A stretch of DNA of 64,000 nucleotides from CALJDF01 sp038121105. Its GTDB lineage: Bacteria > Pseudomonadota > Alphaproteobacteria > SHVP01. A program made the position numbers and the translations under genes. The notes under the pieces are model-generated. The model searched no databases. It had not been told where the DNA came from and saw only the letters and a program-made list of their open reading frames with translations. The stretch is taken from contig JAYONB010000011.1 of assembly GCA_038121105.1 (NCBI GenBank), positions 46,038 through 110,037 on the forward strand. Reading direction: 5' to 3'. Below are positions 62,176 to 64,000 of this stretch, one piece after another; position 1 is the first letter of the stretch; each line of letters begins with the position of its first letter.

Positions 62176-62792
62176 GCGAGCCTCCCTTGCAGGGCTTCGA
62201 CTGCGGCTTTCGTCAGCACAAGGGTATCCCGCCGCATGATGTCGTAAACGTTTGCGCCTTCCTGCGGCAACACATCGAACCGCGGCACATTACGTGTGGC
62301 CCACGTGAAATTGGGATCGAGATCTGTACCGTCGATGATGAGCGCCGACTCCCAACCCAGCGCCTTGAGCTGGGTCATGAACTGAGCGGTCCGCATCTCA
62401 GGCAATTTGGCATCATCCAGGATGACCAACTTGCCTTCGGCCTGCTTCGCCGAGAGCGCGGTCTTGAGCGCCAGTTTGCGCACTTTTTTCGGTAGCGCGT
62501 GGCCATGATCGCGGGGAATGGGACCGTGCGGCGTCGCACCGCCACGCATTTGGGTCGCCCGGGTGGTTCCTGCCCGCGCCCGGCCGGTTCCCTTTTGCTT
62601 AAAGGGTTTAGCCGTCGTGCCGCTGATCTCGCCGACCAACTTGACCTTATGGGTCCCCGCACGGCGCTTGGCCAACTGCCAGCGCACCATGCGGTGGATG
62701 AGGTCGGGCCGCGAGGGCAAGCCGAAAACGGCATCATCGAGGTCGATGTCGCCGGCGGCTTTGTTGTCGATCGTGGTGACTTTGGCTTTCAT
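62172..62792 (-). CDS. rplD: 50S ribosomal protein L4
   Basis: 206 residues from ATG 62792. The loop TKPFKQKGTGRARAGTTRATQMRGGA-type region (KPFKQKGTGRARAG) is visible, and the C-half has VIDGTDLDPNFTWATRNVPRFDVLP. In E. coli L4 also represses the S10 operon. It is 4 bases after rplC. Confidence 0.97.
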   Translation of the reverse strand: MKAKVTTIDNKAAGDIDLDDAVFGLPSRPDLIHRMVRWQLAKRRAGTHKVKLVGEISGTTAKPFKQKGTGRARAGTTRATQMRGGATPHGPIPRDHGHALPKKVRKLALKTALSAKQAEGKLVILDDAKLPEMRTAQFMTQLKALGWESALIIDGTDLDPNFTWATRNVPRFDVLPQEGANVYDIMRRDTLVLTKAAVEALQGRLA

Positions 62793-62796
62793 GAGC

Positions 62797-63594
62797 CTAG
62801 TCCTTCTTCTCAGTATCGGCGTCGGCCGCAGGTTCGTCGGCGATCGCAGCTTCTTCGGCGGGCGCCGGTGCCTCGGTGGCATCTGCCGGCGTGGCTTCAG
62901 CGGTATCCTCGGCCGTCGAAGACCCACGCAACTGTGCCGGATAGGGCGCATCGTCGGGCCGCGCGCGCTTGGCCGCATCTTGGATCAACACCCAACCACC
63001 AGCGGCGCCAGGGACGCCGCCCTTGATAAAAATCAGGCCCTCGGAGTCGTCAGTACTGACAATCTCCAAGTTTTGAAGGGTGACACGCTCGTCGCCCATA
63101 TGACCCGCCATCTTCTTGCCCTTGAAGACCTTTCCGGGATCCTGACACTGACCGGTCGATCCGTGCGAGCGGTGCGAGATCGATACGCCATGCGACGCCC
63201 GGAGACCGGCAAAGTTGTGGCGCTTCATGGCGCCGGCAAATCCCTTACCGATCGAGGTTGCCGACACATCGACATGCTGGCCCGAAACGAAATGTGCGGC
63301 CGACAATTCGGCACCCACATCGATCAACCCATCTTCGGCAACGCGAAACTCGGCTAGGCGGCGCTTGGGCTCGACCTTTGCCTTGGCAAAGTGGCCGCGC
63401 ATCGCGCCCGATACGTTCTTCACCTTAGCCGTTCCCGCCCCAAGCTGAACGGCTGTATAGCCGTGCTTGTCCTGGGTCCGCTGATCGACAACCTGCAGAT
63501 TGTCCACCTTAAGGACGGTGACCGGCAGATGTCGCCCATCGTCCGTAAAGACGCGGGTCATGCCGACTTTTTTTGCAATAAGACCGGTACGCAT
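62797..63594 (-). CDS. rplC: 50S ribosomal protein L3 with acidic C-terminal extension
   Basis: 265 residues from ATG 63594 (MRTGLIAKKVGMTRVF). The L3 core is standard, with GHRSHGSTGQCQDPGKVFKGKKMAGHMG. After about residue 220 comes an extra tail of about 45 residues, rich in Ala, Glu, Asp and Thr (TAEDTAEATPADATEAPAP), which most L3 proteins lack; its function is unknown. It is 7 bases after rpsJ. Confidence 0.96.
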   Translation of the reverse strand: MRTGLIAKKVGMTRVFTDDGRHLPVTVLKVDNLQVVDQRTQDKHGYTAVQLGAGTAKVKNVSGAMRGHFAKAKVEPKRRLAEFRVAEDGLIDVGAELSAAHFVSGQHVDVSATSIGKGFAGAMKRHNFAGLRASHGVSISHRSHGSTGQCQDPGKVFKGKKMAGHMGDERVTLQNLEIVSTDDSEGLIFIKGGVPGAAGGWVLIQDAAKRARPDDAPYPAQLRGSSTAEDTAEATPADATEAPAPAEEAAIADEPAADADTEKKD

Positions 63595-63601
63595 GGCCAA
63601 C

Positions 63602-63916
63602 CTAAAGTTTGATCTCCACGTCGACACCCGCAGCAAGGTCGAGCTTCATCAGCGCATCAACCGTTTGCGGGGTCGGATCGACGATATCGAGTAGGCGACG
63701 GTGAGTGCGGATTTCGAACTGCTCGCGCGACTTCTTGTCGATATGCGGCGAACGAAGCACCGTGTACTTCTCGATCTTGTTGGGAAGCGGAATCGGTCCA
63801 CGAACGCTGGCCCCGGTCCTCTTGGCAGTCGACACGATTTCGTTCGTCGACTGATCGAGGACGCGGTGGTCGAACGCCTTAAGGCGAATCCGAATATTTT
63901 GACTATCGATCGCCAT
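63602..63916 (-). CDS. rpsJ: 30S ribosomal protein S10
   Basis: 104 residues. Start MAIDSQNIRIRLKAFDHRVLD and the loop GPIPLPNKIEKYTVLRSPHIDKKSREQFEIRTH are typical; S10 also serves as the NusE antitermination factor. It is 32 bases after tuf and starts the S10 operon proper. Confidence 0.97.
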   Translation of the reverse strand: MAIDSQNIRIRLKAFDHRVLDQSTNEIVSTAKRTGASVRGPIPLPNKIEKYTVLRSPHIDKKSREQFEIRTHRRLLDIVDPTPQTVDALMKLDLAAGVDVEIKL

Positions 63917-63948
63917 GATTTCCTCTGCGGACCAACTGCGCTTCTTCT

Positions 63949-64000
63949 CTATTCGATGATTGCAGCAACGACGCCGGCGCCGACGGTACGGCCCCCTTCA
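63949..64000 (-). CDS. tuf: Elongation factor Tu, C-terminal end, truncated by the window edge
   Basis: The complementary strand reads EGGRTVGAGVVAAIIE and then TAG. This is the highly conserved EF-Tu C-terminus. Only 16 codons lie inside the window. tuf directly before rpsJ is the usual str/S10 junction. Confidence 0.9.
   Translation of the reverse strand, partial: EGGRTVGAGVVAAIIE

Noticed and set aside
1..64000. CRISPR arrays, insertion sequences or prophage genes
   Set aside because: No regularly spaced repeats, transposase, integrase or phage structural gene is visible in the window.

Overview
The window is chromosomal DNA from an alphaproteobacterium, probably related to Rhodospirillales; the order is inferred, the class is well supported. 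Evidence for the class: an ATP12-type F1 assembly chaperone, a DUF1489 protein, the gene neighbourhood rarA-crcB-rluC-gph-atp12, a short FliN beside lipB, an alpha operon without rpmJ, and RpoA beginning with MIQKNW. The sequence is GC-rich and coding-dense: no gap between genes reaches 300 bases. I see no insertion sequence, integrase, phage gene or CRISPR array.

Layout. 1-5.9 kb: the end of a SAM methyltransferase, then a leftward sugar-nucleotide operon (galU, UDP-glucose dehydrogenase, phosphomannomutase/phosphoglucomutase) and a leftward VWA + membrane DnaJ pair. 6-9.6 kb: single genes (DUF3179 lipo/periplasmic-type protein, LhgO-like oxidase, MipA/OmpV porin-like protein, DUF1489). 9.7-30.8 kb: a catabolic region. 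It holds a flavin monooxygenase with a maleate-isomerase-like protein, a 3-methylcrotonyl-CoA carboxylase/methylglutaconyl-CoA hydratase operon, two HCCA-isomerase-like proteins with a RidA protein and a thiolase, a second methyltransferase with a TauD-type dioxygenase, two old-yellow-enzyme/4Fe-4S flavoproteins each paired with an EamA transporter, a GlcD-like oxidase, a cupin, isovaleryl-CoA dehydrogenase and a PaaI thioesterase.

30.8-39.7 kb: mgtE, NADP-malic enzyme, tRNA-Leu(GAG), a short FliN, lipB, acylphosphatase and propionyl-CoA carboxylase (pccA, pccB). 39.7-50.0 kb: one long leftward chain, degQ-rarA-DUF429-crcB-rluC-gph-asmA-atp12, whose genes mostly overlap by 4 bases. 50.1-64.0 kb: the leftward S10-spc-alpha ribosomal supercluster from the end of tuf to rplQ, including secY, adk and rpoA, with a good internal promoter after adk.

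Functionally, IVD, MCC, the hydratase and the thiolase cover most of leucine/isovalerate breakdown to acetyl-CoA and acetoacetate, and PCC feeds propionyl-CoA onward. The flavoenzyme, dioxygenase and transporter genes around them look like catabolism of an unidentified, possibly N-methylated or aromatic, compound. The least explained part is 19.1-28.6 kb, where a divergent flavoprotein/EamA unit occurs twice.
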